DNA of 64,000 nucleotides from an uncultured Streptomyces sp. (GCF_947488945.1 NZ_CANLBS010000005.1:372001-436000), one strand, 5' to 3'. Positions 11,599 to 20,420 are shown, numbered from the stretch's first letter. Numbers and translations are program-made. The notes: generated by a model from the sequence alone, not told the origin.

Positions 11599-12774
11599 TC
11601 AGGCCGTGTGGAGGGTCAGGCCGTAGCGGTTGAGGATCTCGTTGACCGGCTGGTGCCAGGTCTCGCCGCCGGTGGAGCAGTTGCCCCAGCCGCCGGAGGT
11701 GACGCCCTGCGCCTGGTCACCGCTGATGAACGACCCGCCGGAGTCGCCGGGTTCGGCGCAGACGCTGGTCTTCGTCATCCCGTACACGGCGCCCTGGCTG
11801 TAGTTGACGGTCTCGTTGGTGGCGAGGACCGTGCCGCAGTGCCAGTGCGTGGTGGAGCCGGAACGGCAGACCGACGCGCCGACGGGCGCGACGTGGGAAC
11901 CGCGTACCAACTGGTCGGAGACGGTTCCCCAGCCGAGGACGACCGGCACGGTCCACCAGCCGTTGCCGACGCTGACCCAGGCGTAGTCGTCGCCCGGGAA
12001 GGACGAGCCCCGGAACGAGCCGACGGCCGAGCCGTCCCATCCGCGCACGGCCGCCCCGGCCCCGCCGCAGTGGCCGGCGGTGACGAAGCCGCCGTGCACC
12101 GAGAAGCCGATGGAGCAGCGGACGTTGCCGGTGTAGTACGGGTCGCCGCCGACGGTGCCGGCCGCGAAGGTCTCGGGCGCCTGTGCCACGTACCGCACGG
12201 CGACGGGGGCGGCGGCGCGGGCCTTCGCCAGGAACGAGCGGACATCGTTGTCCGACCGTGCCGAGGAGACCACGTCGACCACGACGCGGCCGGCCCGGGG
12301 GTCGACACGCCAGGCGTTGACGCCGGTGGGGGCGGCGAGCGCGTCGATACGGGACTTGGCCCGGTCCAGGGCGTCGGCGGTGCGGGCGACGATCCGGGTG
12401 TCGGCCCCGGCGGCGCGGACGGCAGGGACGGAGGCCTCGTCGGTGACGCCGACGGTGAGCCTGCCGGTCTCCGCGTCGAACCAGGAACCGCCGTACGCGG
12501 CGCCCGCCGCGCGGCGCGCGACGGGCGCCAGCGCGGTGGCCGACTTCTCGGCGGCGAGCCGCTCCTTCGCCTCGGCGGGCGACAGGCCGAGGTCCCTGCT
12601 CATGGCGGTGAGCAGCCCGGCCGAGGCGGGCCTCGCGGCGGCGGAGGGCGCCGGGGCGTCGGCTTCCGCGGCGGACGCGGAGAACGGGCCGGCGGCCGCG
12701 AGGGCCCCGACGAGCAGGAGGGCGCAGAGCCCGGTACGCAGTGATCTCGGGTGGCGCGGGGTCAGGTGTCGCAA
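11599..12774 (-). CDS. Secreted S1 serine protease with alpha-lytic-type propeptide (streptogrisin-like)
   Basis: 391 residues. A signal peptide (LCALLLVGALAAAGPFSASA) is followed by a propeptide of about 160 residues with the alpha-lytic protease prodomain (GAAYGGSWFDAETGRLTVGV). The catalytic domain of about 185 residues carries the triad in TAGHC, DDYAWV and EPGDSGGS. The prodomain folds the protease and is then removed. The start is TTG: no ATG or GTG lies before the signal sequence, and GGAAAGGG is seven bases upstream. An 18-base LacI-type palindrome lies 81-98 bases before the start, suggesting carbon-source control. Confidence 0.93.
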   Translation of the reverse strand: MRHLTPRHPRSLRTGLCALLLVGALAAAGPFSASAAEADAPAPSAAARPASAGLLTAMSRDLGLSPAEAKERLAAEKSATALAPVARRAAGAAYGGSWFDAETGRLTVGVTDEASVPAVRAAGADTRIVARTADALDRAKSRIDALAAPTGVNAWRVDPRAGRVVVDVVSSARSDNDVRSFLAKARAAAPVAVRYVAQAPETFAAGTVGGDPYYTGNVRCSIGFSVHGGFVTAGHCGGAGAAVRGWDGSAVGSFRGSSFPGDDYAWVSVGNGWWTVPVVLGWGTVSDQLVRGSHVAPVGASVCRSGSTTHWHCGTVLATNETVNYSQGAVYGMTKTSVCAEPGDSGGSFISGDQAQGVTSGGWGNCSTGGETWHQPVNEILNRYGLTLHTA

Positions 12775-13130
12775 GGGAATGCCCTTTCCGTTGTTCCGGA
12801 CGTGGGGGTGGAACGGGAGGCGGGCGGTGCACGAGCGCGCCTCCGGGAAACCCTTCTGAGAGCGCTCTCAGAGTGCTGCGCACCGGACTGTAGTGGAGTG
12901 AGAGCGTCAGGTCCATGCCAAGCGCACAGCGGGCGGGGACCCGCCGCGCGGTGGATCTTCGCGCCCGGAGCCCGTCCCCCGGTGGCCACGCCGACGGGTG
13001 GGTACCGCTGTCGACGCGTCGGCCACACGTCCGACGGCCGGCGGGACCCGGCGGATGAACCGCCGCACTCCCACGGCCTCTTCGCTCCGGCCACCCACCC
13101 CACGCGGGACGCGGGAGGCACCCCCTCCGA
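12775..13130. other. Intergenic region upstream of the S1 protease
   Basis: No reading frame here looks like a gene. It holds the protease ribosome binding site and a perfect 18-base palindrome (annotated separately). The half nearest the esterase stop contains nothing I can name. Confidence 0.6.
12855..12872. promoter_or_regulatory. LacI/CebR-type operator palindrome
   Basis: TCTGAGAGCGCTCTCAGA is a perfect 18-base palindrome with a central CG. Its core GAGAGCGCTCTC closely resembles the known CebR operator TGGGAGCGCTCCCA and other actinobacterial LacI-family sites. It lies in the promoter region of the secreted protease. No LacI-family gene is in the window, so the repressor would act from elsewhere. 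Confidence 0.75.
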
Positions 13131-14684
13131 CTACGGTTGCAGCAGCGGCAGTTCGGCTCCACGCCACAGGGCCCGCCGTGCCCCGGGGGATGCTCCGGTC
13201 GCCGGCTCGCCCTCCGCGTCGCCCGCCCGCCAGACGTGGACCGCGGCCTCGGTGGCGCAGCCGGCCGGGGCACCGGCGGGCAGCGGTGCCCAGCCGGGGT
13301 CACCGGTGGCGGCGAAGTCGGCCCACGCGCCGGCCATCCGGGCCGAGAGCTCGTGGTCGGCGGGGCCGGGGGCGCCGCCGACGAGGAAGTGGAGGCGCTC
13401 GTCGTCGAGGTTGCCGAAGGCGAAAGGGATGTCGGCGCAGTGCCAGGCGCGGACCGGGCGGGGCGGCTCGCCGCCGGTGCGCCGGTCGAAGCGGGCGAGG
13501 TGCACCGTGCCGCCCGCCGCCGCGTACGCCTCGGCCAGCCGGTCGGCGTACTCGGCGAAGAGCAGGTCGCCGTACGCCACCTCGTAGACCCGCTGCGCCG
13601 GGGCGTCCGGCAGCAGGGCGCGGTAGCCCTCGATGACCGGTCCGGGGACGTCGAAGTCCCGTGCGAAAGCGGTGAGGCGGGCGTCGTCGGGGATGCGGGC
13701 GCTGCTGCCGACCGCCTCCATCAGGGCGTACTCCTCGGTGGTGCGGCAGACCAGGACGTCCACGCCGGCCCCGGCTCCGGACCGGGCCGCCGTCAACGGG
13801 TCGGCGCGCAGGGTGACACCGTCGACGACCGGGCCGTGCACCGCGGGGTCGTGGTGCCGCTGCCCGGCCGCCGGGTCCTTCCGCGCGGCCGCCACCACCG
13901 CGTCCGTGGCCGCGACGAGCCGCCCCGGACCGGCGGCGGCCAGTGCCTCCCGCGTGGCGGGGAGACCGGCCGCCCCGGCGATCTCGCGCGTGGTGCGGGC
14001 CGCCGAGGCGGCGGTGGCGCAGGAGTTGGCGGGGCTGTGCAGGACGGCCCGCCGGAAGAGGCCCCGCGCCCGGTCCATCGCCATCAGGCAGGCGACCGAC
14101 GACGCCCCGGCCGACTGGCCCGCCACGGTGACCCGGGAGGCGTCGCCGCCGAAGACTCCGATGGTGTCCCGGACCCACTCCAGCGCGGCGATCTGGTCCA
14201 GCAGACCCCGGTTGTGGCCGTCCGGGCGGTCCGGCTCACCCGGCGCACCCGGCACATGGCCGAACCCATCGAATCCGACCCGGTAGTTGAAGGTGACGAC
14301 GACCAGTCCGAGCGCCGCCAGGGCGGTGCCCTCGAAGTCGGGCTGGGCCGAGGAGCCGAAGGCGTAGGCGCCGCCGTGGATCCAGACCAGCACGGGCAGC
14401 CGATCGCCCGTGGCACCGGGCGTCCAGACGTTGAGGGTGAGGACGTCCTCGTCACCCGGACTCCACGAGGGCGCGCCGGGGAGTTCGGCGGACTGCGGGG
14501 CGACGGGCCCGAACCGGTCGCCGCGACGGACGCCGGACCACGGGCGCGGCGGCAGCGGTTCCCGGAACCGGGCTGCCCCGAACGGCGGAGCCGCGTAAGG
14601 AATGCCGAGGACCCGCACGATTCCCGGATCGCGTACGGTGCGCTCCCCGCGCACGGCCCCGGCGGCGGTGGTGAAGACGGTCAT
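13131..14684 (-). CDS. Type B carboxylesterase
   Basis: 517 residues of the carboxylesterase/cholinesterase alpha/beta-hydrolase family. Visible motifs are the family signature EDVLTLNVWTP, the oxyanion-hole HGGAYAFGS and the nucleophile elbow GQSAGA with Ser191. The catalytic histidine is probably in RAWHCADIPFAFG, and acidic residues in TTEEYALM could supply the third member. No signal peptide is seen, so it is cytoplasmic. Longer in-frame starts exist but the family N-terminus (AAGAVRGER) begins at this ATG, with GGGGAG upstream. Substrate unknown. Confidence 0.92.
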   Translation of the reverse strand: MTVFTTAAGAVRGERTVRDPGIVRVLGIPYAAPPFGAARFREPLPPRPWSGVRRGDRFGPVAPQSAELPGAPSWSPGDEDVLTLNVWTPGATGDRLPVLVWIHGGAYAFGSSAQPDFEGTALAALGLVVVTFNYRVGFDGFGHVPGAPGEPDRPDGHNRGLLDQIAALEWVRDTIGVFGGDASRVTVAGQSAGASSVACLMAMDRARGLFRRAVLHSPANSCATAASAARTTREIAGAAGLPATREALAAAGPGRLVAATDAVVAAARKDPAAGQRHHDPAVHGPVVDGVTLRADPLTAARSGAGAGVDVLVCRTTEEYALMEAVGSSARIPDDARLTAFARDFDVPGPVIEGYRALLPDAPAQRVYEVAYGDLLFAEYADRLAEAYAAAGGTVHLARFDRRTGGEPPRPVRAWHCADIPFAFGNLDDERLHFLVGGAPGPADHELSARMAGAWADFAATGDPGWAPLPAGAPAGCATEAAVHVWRAGDAEGEPATGASPGARRALWRGAELPLLQP

Positions 14685-14955
14685 CGGTGTGCGCTCCCCG
14701 GTCCTCGGGCCCGCCGCCCGGTCCCCCGCCTGCGACGCTCCCGTACGGCATGGGCCCCGGCGGGGCCCGGGACAGGGTCCCAGGTACGCCGGGGGAAGCG
14801 CCACGGGTTTGTGGATCATGGGAACCGCAACGGGCGGCCGACGCGGGGACGGGGACACGGCGGTCCGTGTGGCGGCGGCGACAGGGCCACCGGATGCTGA
14901 GGGAGGGCGACCGGACCGCCCGGCAGCGCCCCGCCCGGAAGGACCGGTGCCAGCG

Positions 14956-15603
14956 ATGACGACCGAACCGTCCCTCGTGGCCGGCGTGCGGGTGCCGGGC
15001 ACCCGGATCGCCCGCGAAGCGACCGAACTGGTGCGGGACACCGCGGACGAGCTGATCTACCACCACTCCCGGCGGGTCTTCTGGTTCGGCGCGCTCCAGG
15101 GCCGCAACCGCGATCTGAGCTTCGATCCCGAACTGCTCTACGTGGCCGCGATGTTCCACGATCTCGGTCTCGGCGAACGGTTCCGCACGAGCGGCAGGCG
15201 GTTCGAGGTGGACAGCGCGGACGAGGCACGCCGCTTCCTGCGGACGCACCGGGTGCCGGAGGACAGTGTGCGACGGGTGTGGACGGCGGTGGCCCTGCAC
15301 ACCACCCCCGGCATCCCCGAGCACATGGAGCCCGAGGTGGCGCTGGTGACGGCGGGCGTCGAGTACGACGTGCTGGGCGTCGGGTACGACGACGTCTCCG
15401 ACTCCGACCGGGCGGAGATCGTCGCCCTGCACCCCCGGCCGGACTTCAAGCAGCGGATTCTGGGCGCGTTCACCGAAGGGATCCGGCGGAAGCCGGAGAC
15501 GACCTTCGGCAATGTGAAGGCGGACGTACTGGAACACTGCGTGCCGGGCTTCCGTCGGGGCGACTTCGTCGATGCGATCCTCGGCTCCGCGTGGCCGGAG
15601 TGA
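14956..15603 (+). CDS. HD-domain hydrolase (cyanamide-hydratase-like)
   Basis: 215 residues. The metal-binding HD motif is in AAMFHDLGLGERF, with an upstream histidine pair in IYHHSRRVFWFG and a later histidine in VALHTTPGI. This pattern matches HD proteins resembling fungal cyanamide hydratase and small phosphohydrolases. The ATG was chosen because GGAAGGA precedes it and the longer frame upstream is low-complexity. It converges with the epimerase operon, leaving about 46 bases. The substrate is unknown. Confidence 0.88.
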   Translation: MTTEPSLVAGVRVPGTRIAREATELVRDTADELIYHHSRRVFWFGALQGRNRDLSFDPELLYVAAMFHDLGLGERFRTSGRRFEVDSADEARRFLRTHRVPEDSVRRVWTAVALHTTPGIPEHMEPEVALVTAGVEYDVLGVGYDDVSDSDRAEIVALHPRPDFKQRILGAFTEGIRRKPETTFGNVKADVLEHCVPGFRRGDFVDAILGSAWPE

Positions 15604-15649
15604 GCGCAGCCGTAGCGCGGGTGGGAAGGCGCGGCTTCGCGCCGGATCC

Positions 15650-16822
15650 TCACGCGACAGCCGCCCGGCTGGGATTCCCGACCGAGGACGCCCGGCTCCC
15701 ACTCCCGGCCGACGCGCGGGGCGGGCTCCCGATCGGTGCCCCGCCGGGACCTTCGGCCGGTGCACGGCCGGGACTCTCCGCCGGCGCACAGCGGGGCCGG
15801 ACGCCAAGGCCGGGCAGTCCGCTCGCACCGACGGTTCCGTCCTCGCCGCCGATTCCGGACCACGGGTCGTGGGCCAGCAGCAGGTGCCCGTCGAGGTCGA
15901 TCCAGTGGGCCCGGTCGGCGAGGTGGACGGCGGGGGCGATGCCGAGGGTGCTGGCGGTGAGGCAGCCGAGCATCAGCCGGGTACCGCTGCCCTCGACGAG
16001 GGCGGCGATCCGCAGGGCCGCGTGCACCCCGCCGCACTTGGCGAGTTTGACGTTGATGCCGTGGACGCGGCCGGCCAGCCGCCGGACGTCTTCGGGGCCG
16101 ACGGCGTCCTCGTCGGCGATCACGGGCAGCGGGGAGCGTTCCGCGAAGCGCGCGAGCCCTTCGATGTCGCCCGGGATCAGCGGCTGTTCCACCGCCTCGA
16201 CGCCCAGTTCCGCGAACCGCGGCAGCAACGCGGCGGCGCGGGCCGCCGTCCAGGCGCCGTTGGCGTCGAGCAGCAGCCGGGCCGAGGGAGCGGCGGCCCG
16301 GACGGCCCGGACCCGGTCGAGGTCCGCCTCCGGGTCGCGGTCCCCCGCCTTGATCTTGAGTACGGAGAAACCGACGGCCGCGAGCGCCCTGGCCTGCCCG
16401 GCCGCGTGCCGCGGGGCACAGATCGACAGGGTGCGGGCGGTGGGCGCGCGGGGCGGGACGCGGGTGCCGAGGAAGCGGTGGACGGCGGTGGCGGCGCGCT
16501 TTCCGACCAGGTCGAGCAGCGCGGCCTCGACGGCGGCGGTGACCGCGGGAGGGGTGTCGGCGGCGAGTTCGCCGGACCGCAGGGCGTGCAGGGCGGTCTC
16601 GGGCCCGGAGTGGCGGCGCAGCCCCTCGGCGGCGGTCCGGAAGTGGCGGAGCAGGGTGCCGGTGTCGAGCCTTTGGTGGATGCTGCTGACGGCTTCGCCG
16701 TGACCGCGCAGCCCACCGTGTTCCAGGGTGAGCTGTACGGCGTCGCGGGCCGCCGTCGTGGAGCGGGAGATGCGCAGCGGCTCGGCGAGCACGAGCCGCA
16801 CGGTGCGGTGGGTGAGGTGCAC
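15650..16822 (-). CDS. Enolase-superfamily epimerase (MLE/dipeptide epimerase-like)
   Basis: 390 residues. The barrel carries the muconate-lactonizing subgroup residues: KxK in VLKIKAGD, metal ligands in LLLDANGAW, VEQPLIP and VIADEDAVG, and the second-face lysine in NVKLAKCGG. This matches L-Ala-D/L-Glu-type dipeptide epimerases, although N-succinylamino-acid racemases share the set. A Pro/Gly/Ala-rich tail of about 60 residues follows the barrel. The start is GTG with AAGGA upstream. It is the last gene of a four-gene operon, 27 bases after the PLP enzyme, so it probably changes the stereochemistry of an intermediate made by the ligase and PLP enzyme. Confidence 0.88.
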   Translation of the reverse strand: MHLTHRTVRLVLAEPLRISRSTTAARDAVQLTLEHGGLRGHGEAVSSIHQRLDTGTLLRHFRTAAEGLRRHSGPETALHALRSGELAADTPPAVTAAVEAALLDLVGKRAATAVHRFLGTRVPPRAPTARTLSICAPRHAAGQARALAAVGFSVLKIKAGDRDPEADLDRVRAVRAAAPSARLLLDANGAWTAARAAALLPRFAELGVEAVEQPLIPGDIEGLARFAERSPLPVIADEDAVGPEDVRRLAGRVHGINVKLAKCGGVHAALRIAALVEGSGTRLMLGCLTASTLGIAPAVHLADRAHWIDLDGHLLLAHDPWSGIGGEDGTVGASGLPGLGVRPRCAPAESPGRAPAEGPGGAPIGSPPRASAGSGSRASSVGNPSRAAVA

Positions 16823-16849
16823 GGGTGGGTGTCCTTCTCGTGGGCGGGG

Positions 16850-18226
16850 CTAGGGAGCCGGGGGTGCCGCGCGCTTCCTGGGGCGTCCGGCCGCCGCGGG
16901 GCGGGGCGCACGGAGGCGCGGGGGCGGACGGTGGGCGGTGTACGGGGCACCCGGCGAGCCCGGCCGGCCGGAGTGCCCCGCGGACGCATCGGGGAGCGGC
17001 GCGGCGGGCGGGCCGGGGACGGTGGACGGGGCGGTGGCGGCGAGCGGGTCTGCGGCGGTGAGCCGGCTGGAACGGATGGACGGGGCAGGGGTGGCGAGCG
17101 GGTCCGTGACACCGGGCGGCGTGGTGGCACCGGGCGGCGTGGTGGCACCGGACGGGGCGGTGGCACCGAGCGGATCGGCGACGTTGACGCATCGGGTCCA
17201 GCCGCCGGGGGACGCCTCGTCGGGGTGCGCGATCTCGACGGGCCGGGTGGCGGCGTGCTCCGGCTGAAGTCCGTGGACGGTGCGGAACCCGTCGTCGTAG
17301 ACCGAGCCGAGGTAGCGGTGCGGCCCGTCCGGGAAGACGGTGGCGACGACCGCGCCGGGGTCGGTGCGGGCCGCCCAGGCGGCGACGAGCGCCGCGGCTC
17401 CGGTGCTCCATCCGCCGCTCACGAAGTCGTGCCGGGCGAGCCGCCGGCAGGCTTCCACGGCCTCGGCCGGGCCCACCCAGTGGACCTCGTCGAACACGTC
17501 GTAGGCGACGTTGCGCGGAAGGATGCTGCTGCCGAGGCCCCGCATCAGCCGAGGGGCCGGGGGCCGGCCGAAGAGGGCCGATCCGGTGGCGTCGACCGCG
17601 ATCACCCGCAGGGCCGGCCAGCGTCGGCGCAGCGCGGTGGCGACCCCGGCACTGTGACCGCCGGTGCCGACACTGCAGACGAGGATGTCGAGGCGGTCGA
17701 GACGTTCGGTGATCTCGGCGGCGAGTGAAGCGTAACCGGCTTGGTTGTCGGGGTTGTTGTACTGGTCGGGCCAGTAGGCGTCCCGGAGCAGTTCCCGCAC
17801 CTCGTGGAGACGTTCGAGCCGGGCCCCCTGCCAGCCGCCGACCGCGGCGGGGTGCTCCACCAGGTGCAGTACGGCCCCGTAGCCGCGCAGCAACTGACGT
17901 ACCGGCAGTTCCAGTTCGCGGTCGCAGACCAGGTGGACCGGGTGGCCGAGGGCCTGCCCGGCGAAGGCGAGGCCGATGCCGAAGGTGCCCGAGGTGGACT
18001 CCACCACCGGTGAGCCGGGGGCGAGTTCGCCCCGACGGAGGGCTCCGAGAAGCATGGAGATCGCTGCCCGCGCCTTCATCCCGCCGACCCCGTACCCCTC
18101 CAGCTTGGCCCAGAACCCGGGATGCGGGCCGGCGAGTTCGGTGGTGATCCGGGCGAGCGGGGTGCCGCCGACCAGGTCCAGCAGGTGCGGGGCGGCCCGG
18201 ACGGGGCGCGTCGGTGCGGTGGTCAT
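16850..18226 (-). CDS. Cysteine-synthase-like PLP enzyme with repetitive C-terminal tail
   Basis: 458 residues. The first 340 or so are fold type II PLP enzyme: Schiff-base Lys51 in GVGGMKARAA, the substrate loop TSGTFGIGLAF (the usual Asn after SG is replaced) and the phosphate-binding SVGTGGHSAG. The family includes CysK, cystathionine synthases and SbnA, which makes a diaminopropionate precursor of staphyloferrin B. The altered loop suggests a non-standard nucleophile. The final 120 residues are Pro/Ala-rich, with a PGATTP repeat encoded by 18-base tandem repeats. The start overlaps the stop of the DUF364 gene (ATGA), so translation is coupled. Confidence 0.9.
   Translation of the reverse strand: MTTAPTRPVRAAPHLLDLVGGTPLARITTELAGPHPGFWAKLEGYGVGGMKARAAISMLLGALRRGELAPGSPVVESTSGTFGIGLAFAGQALGHPVHLVCDRELELPVRQLLRGYGAVLHLVEHPAAVGGWQGARLERLHEVRELLRDAYWPDQYNNPDNQAGYASLAAEITERLDRLDILVCSVGTGGHSAGVATALRRRWPALRVIAVDATGSALFGRPPAPRLMRGLGSSILPRNVAYDVFDEVHWVGPAEAVEACRRLARHDFVSGGWSTGAAALVAAWAARTDPGAVVATVFPDGPHRYLGSVYDDGFRTVHGLQPEHAATRPVEIAHPDEASPGGWTRCVNVADPLGATAPSGATTPPGATTPPGVTDPLATPAPSIRSSRLTAADPLAATAPSTVPGPPAAPLPDASAGHSGRPGSPGAPYTAHRPPPRLRAPRPAAAGRPRKRAAPPAP
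17111..17173. repeat. 18-base tandem repeat inside the PLP-enzyme gene
   Basis: About three and a half units of ACCGGGCGGCGTGGTGGC. The first two copies are identical and the third has a few changes. On the coding strand they specify Pro-Gly-Ala-Thr-Thr-Pro repeats in the disordered tail. The length may vary between strains. Confidence 0.85.
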
Positions 18227-19044
18227 GCGAGGGCTCCGATCGGGGCGCGGTAGGTGTGCAGCACTCCGGCGCCGCCGTCGAGCCAGAAGAAGGGGTACGG
18301 CTCCGCGCACACGGCGGTGACTCCGTCGCCGAGGAAGCGGGGCAGCACCGCGCTGCCCGTCTGGGCGAACATCACCAGCGGGCGCCCCAGGGCCAGGGCG
18401 CGGACGCGCAGCGGTTCGAAGGTGCCGTTGCCCAGCGTCATCCCGGTGGCCAGGACGGTGTCGCAGTGCGGCAGCGCGGCGAGGGCGTCGGTGACGACGG
18501 GCTCCCCCTCCTCGGTGCGGCCGCCGGCCAGGTCGCACGGGATCACCCGGGCACCGCGCGAACGGATCTCCGCCAGCAGGGAGTTGACGACGCCGACGAC
18601 GAGCACGGTGGAACCGGGGACGGGGTCGAGCAGGTCGACGACGACGCGCGCGCGGGCCGTGGACCGCTCCAGCGAGGACCCGGCCGGGACCGTCACGGGC
18701 ACGGCTCCGGCGGCGGAACCGTGCGGCGACACCTCCATCAGGTAGGCGTCCAGGGCTGCCACCCGGACGTGCCGGGCGTGGTCGTCGAGCAGCCGGGCGA
18801 CACTCGCGCCGGTGCACGCGTCGAGCAGGTCGTCGGTCAGGGTGCCGGGGGCCACGGCGCAGGAACCCACGGACGCACCGAGGCGGAGGCTGAGGACCTC
18901 GTTGCGGTAGCCGGTTTGCCGCCCGTGGTGGCGTACGGTCTGCCGGGTGCCGAAGGCGGCGCAGACGCGGGCGTCCTTGGGATCGGGGCCGAACTCGCCG
19001 GCCAGCGCGGCGGCCACCGTCTCCTCGAACGTACGGCCGCTCAT
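18223..19044 (-). CDS. DUF4213/DUF364 putative heavy-metal-chelation protein
   Basis: 273 residues. The N-terminal half resembles the enolase-N-like DUF4213 region (TGYRNEVLSLRLGASVGSCA). The C-terminal half is DUF364: VLVVGVVNSLLAEIRSRGA, then the conserved ATGMTLGNGTFEPL and FAQTGSAVLPRFLGDGVTAV. Pfam describes DUF364 as putative heavy-metal chelation; the biochemical role is not established. It sits between ATP-grasp and PLP genes with four-base ATGA overlaps on both sides, which ties it firmly to this pathway. Confidence 0.88.
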   Translation of the reverse strand: MSGRTFEETVAAALAGEFGPDPKDARVCAAFGTRQTVRHHGRQTGYRNEVLSLRLGASVGSCAVAPGTLTDDLLDACTGASVARLLDDHARHVRVAALDAYLMEVSPHGSAAGAVPVTVPAGSSLERSTARARVVVDLLDPVPGSTVLVVGVVNSLLAEIRSRGARVIPCDLAGGRTEEGEPVVTDALAALPHCDTVLATGMTLGNGTFEPLRVRALALGRPLVMFAQTGSAVLPRFLGDGVTAVCAEPYPFFWLDGGAGVLHTYRAPIGALA

Positions 19045-20297
19045 GCGGCCACCACCCGGGGGCGCAGTGCGCCGAGGAGCGCGGCGACCCGGGCCCCGGC
19101 GCCCGGTCCGTCGGGGTCGCCGGCCATGACGTGCCCGAGGTAGCCGTTGTTGTCCGCGGCGGGCGCCACCGCCCGTCCCGGACCGTGCAGCTGGAGTTCG
19201 AGCAGACCGGGGTCGGCCCGCACGGCGGCCTCTCCGTCGACGCCCGCCAGGGTGCCGGCGGTCTCCGGAAGGAGGAAGCCGATCGCGGCGCTGCGCAGTC
19301 CGGTGTCGCGGCGCTCCAGGTCGGGCCGCCGGCCGAGGGCGACGTCCACGCAGGCGGCGACGAGGTCGATCCCGGTGACCCGCCGGACCAGTTCGGTGAT
19401 CCGGTTGCCGGCCGGCCGGGGGTTGACCTCCACGACGCGCGGGCCCTGCGGGGTGAGCCTGATCTCGGTGTGCGCCACCACGTCGTCGAGGCCGAGGGCC
19501 CGGCCGGCGGCGACCGCCGTCTCCGTGACGGCGCGCAGGTCGTCGGGACCGAGGGCGGCGGGGAACATGTGACCGGTCTCGATGAAGGCGGGCGCGCCGC
19601 CGAGGGTCTTGTCGGTGACGCCGACGACGTGGACGGCGCCCCGATGGGTCACGGTCTCCACGCTGACCTCGGGGCCGGTCAGCAGCTCTTCGAGAAGGAG
19701 CTGCGGGGCGCGGCGGGCACCGCGCGCGTTGACGGGGAAGGCGGCGATCGCCTCGCACGCGCCGGCCAGTTCCCGCTCGTCGTCCACACGCCGGACGAAC
19801 ATCCCCGCGCAGAGGTCCACCGGCTTCACCACGAGTGGGTAGCCGATCTCCCGGGCGGCGGCGAGGGCGTCCGCGGGGCGCTCGCGGACAACGAACCGCG
19901 GGCCGGGCACGCCCGCGGCGGCGAGAACCCGCCGGGTGGCGTCCTTGCGGCAGGCGTGCTCCACGGCCTCGGGCGCGGGGCCCGGGAGGCCGAGGCAGCG
20001 GGCGATCCGGGCGGTGGCGGGCAGGTAGTAGTCGCACGAGGTGAGCACCCCGTCGAAGGGGAGCGCGGTGTGCAGGCGCCCGGCGAGCGGGACGAGCCGC
20101 TCGGTGTCGTTGGTCTCGGCGGTGACGATCGCCGACGCCCGCAGCAGCGGATGCGCGACGCCCTCCGGCGCGTCCCGCAGGTAGTGCCGCAGGTCGCGGG
20201 TGAGAAAGGTGAAGCGGTGCCCCCGTTCCTCCAGCGCCGCGGGCAGCAGCCGGCCCATGGCACCGACCCAGCTTTCGACCACCAGCAGATGAGCCAC
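19041..20297 (-). CDS. ATP-grasp carboxylate-amine ligase
   Basis: 418 residues. The N-terminus (LLVVESWVGAMGRLLPAALE) is a Rossmann-like pre-grasp domain. The central ATP-grasp fold shows VVKPVDLCAGMFVRRV and LLLEELLTGPEVSVET, and the metal/ATP site is HTEIRLTPQGPRVVEVNPRP. Such enzymes activate a carboxylate as acyl phosphate and join it to an amine, as in BacD-type amino-acid ligases. The GTG start was chosen over an upstream in-frame start because GGGG lies just before it. It is the first gene of the operon and follows the Fur/Zur-like inverted repeat by about 105 bases. Confidence 0.9.
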   Translation of the reverse strand: MAHLLVVESWVGAMGRLLPAALEERGHRFTFLTRDLRHYLRDAPEGVAHPLLRASAIVTAETNDTERLVPLAGRLHTALPFDGVLTSCDYYLPATARIARCLGLPGPAPEAVEHACRKDATRRVLAAAGVPGPRFVVRERPADALAAAREIGYPLVVKPVDLCAGMFVRRVDDERELAGACEAIAAFPVNARGARRAPQLLLEELLTGPEVSVETVTHRGAVHVVGVTDKTLGGAPAFIETGHMFPAALGPDDLRAVTETAVAAGRALGLDDVVAHTEIRLTPQGPRVVEVNPRPAGNRITELVRRVTGIDLVAACVDVALGRRPDLERRDTGLRSAAIGFLLPETAGTLAGVDGEAAVRADPGLLELQLHGPGRAVAPAADNNGYLGHVMAGDPDGPGAGARVAALLGALRPRVVAA

Positions 20298-20401
20298 GAA
20301 ATCCCCTTTTCCAGCAGTGCGGTTGAACGTGCGTGCGGACACGGCGCGACCGTCGGACAGCCCGGACGGCAGCCGTGTCCACCGACGCCCGCCACGTTAT
20401 C

Positions 20402-20420
20402 GACAATAGTTTTCATTGTC
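20402..20420. promoter_or_regulatory. Fur/Zur-like inverted repeat upstream of the ATP-grasp operon
   Basis: GACAATAGTTTTCATTGTC has perfect six-base arms around an AT-rich seven-base centre, in DNA that is otherwise very GC-rich. Its size and the ATTGTC arms resemble sites of Fur-family metal sensors (Zur, Fur, Nur), but I could not score it against a matrix. It is placed where a repressor would block the leftward operon. Confidence 0.55.
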
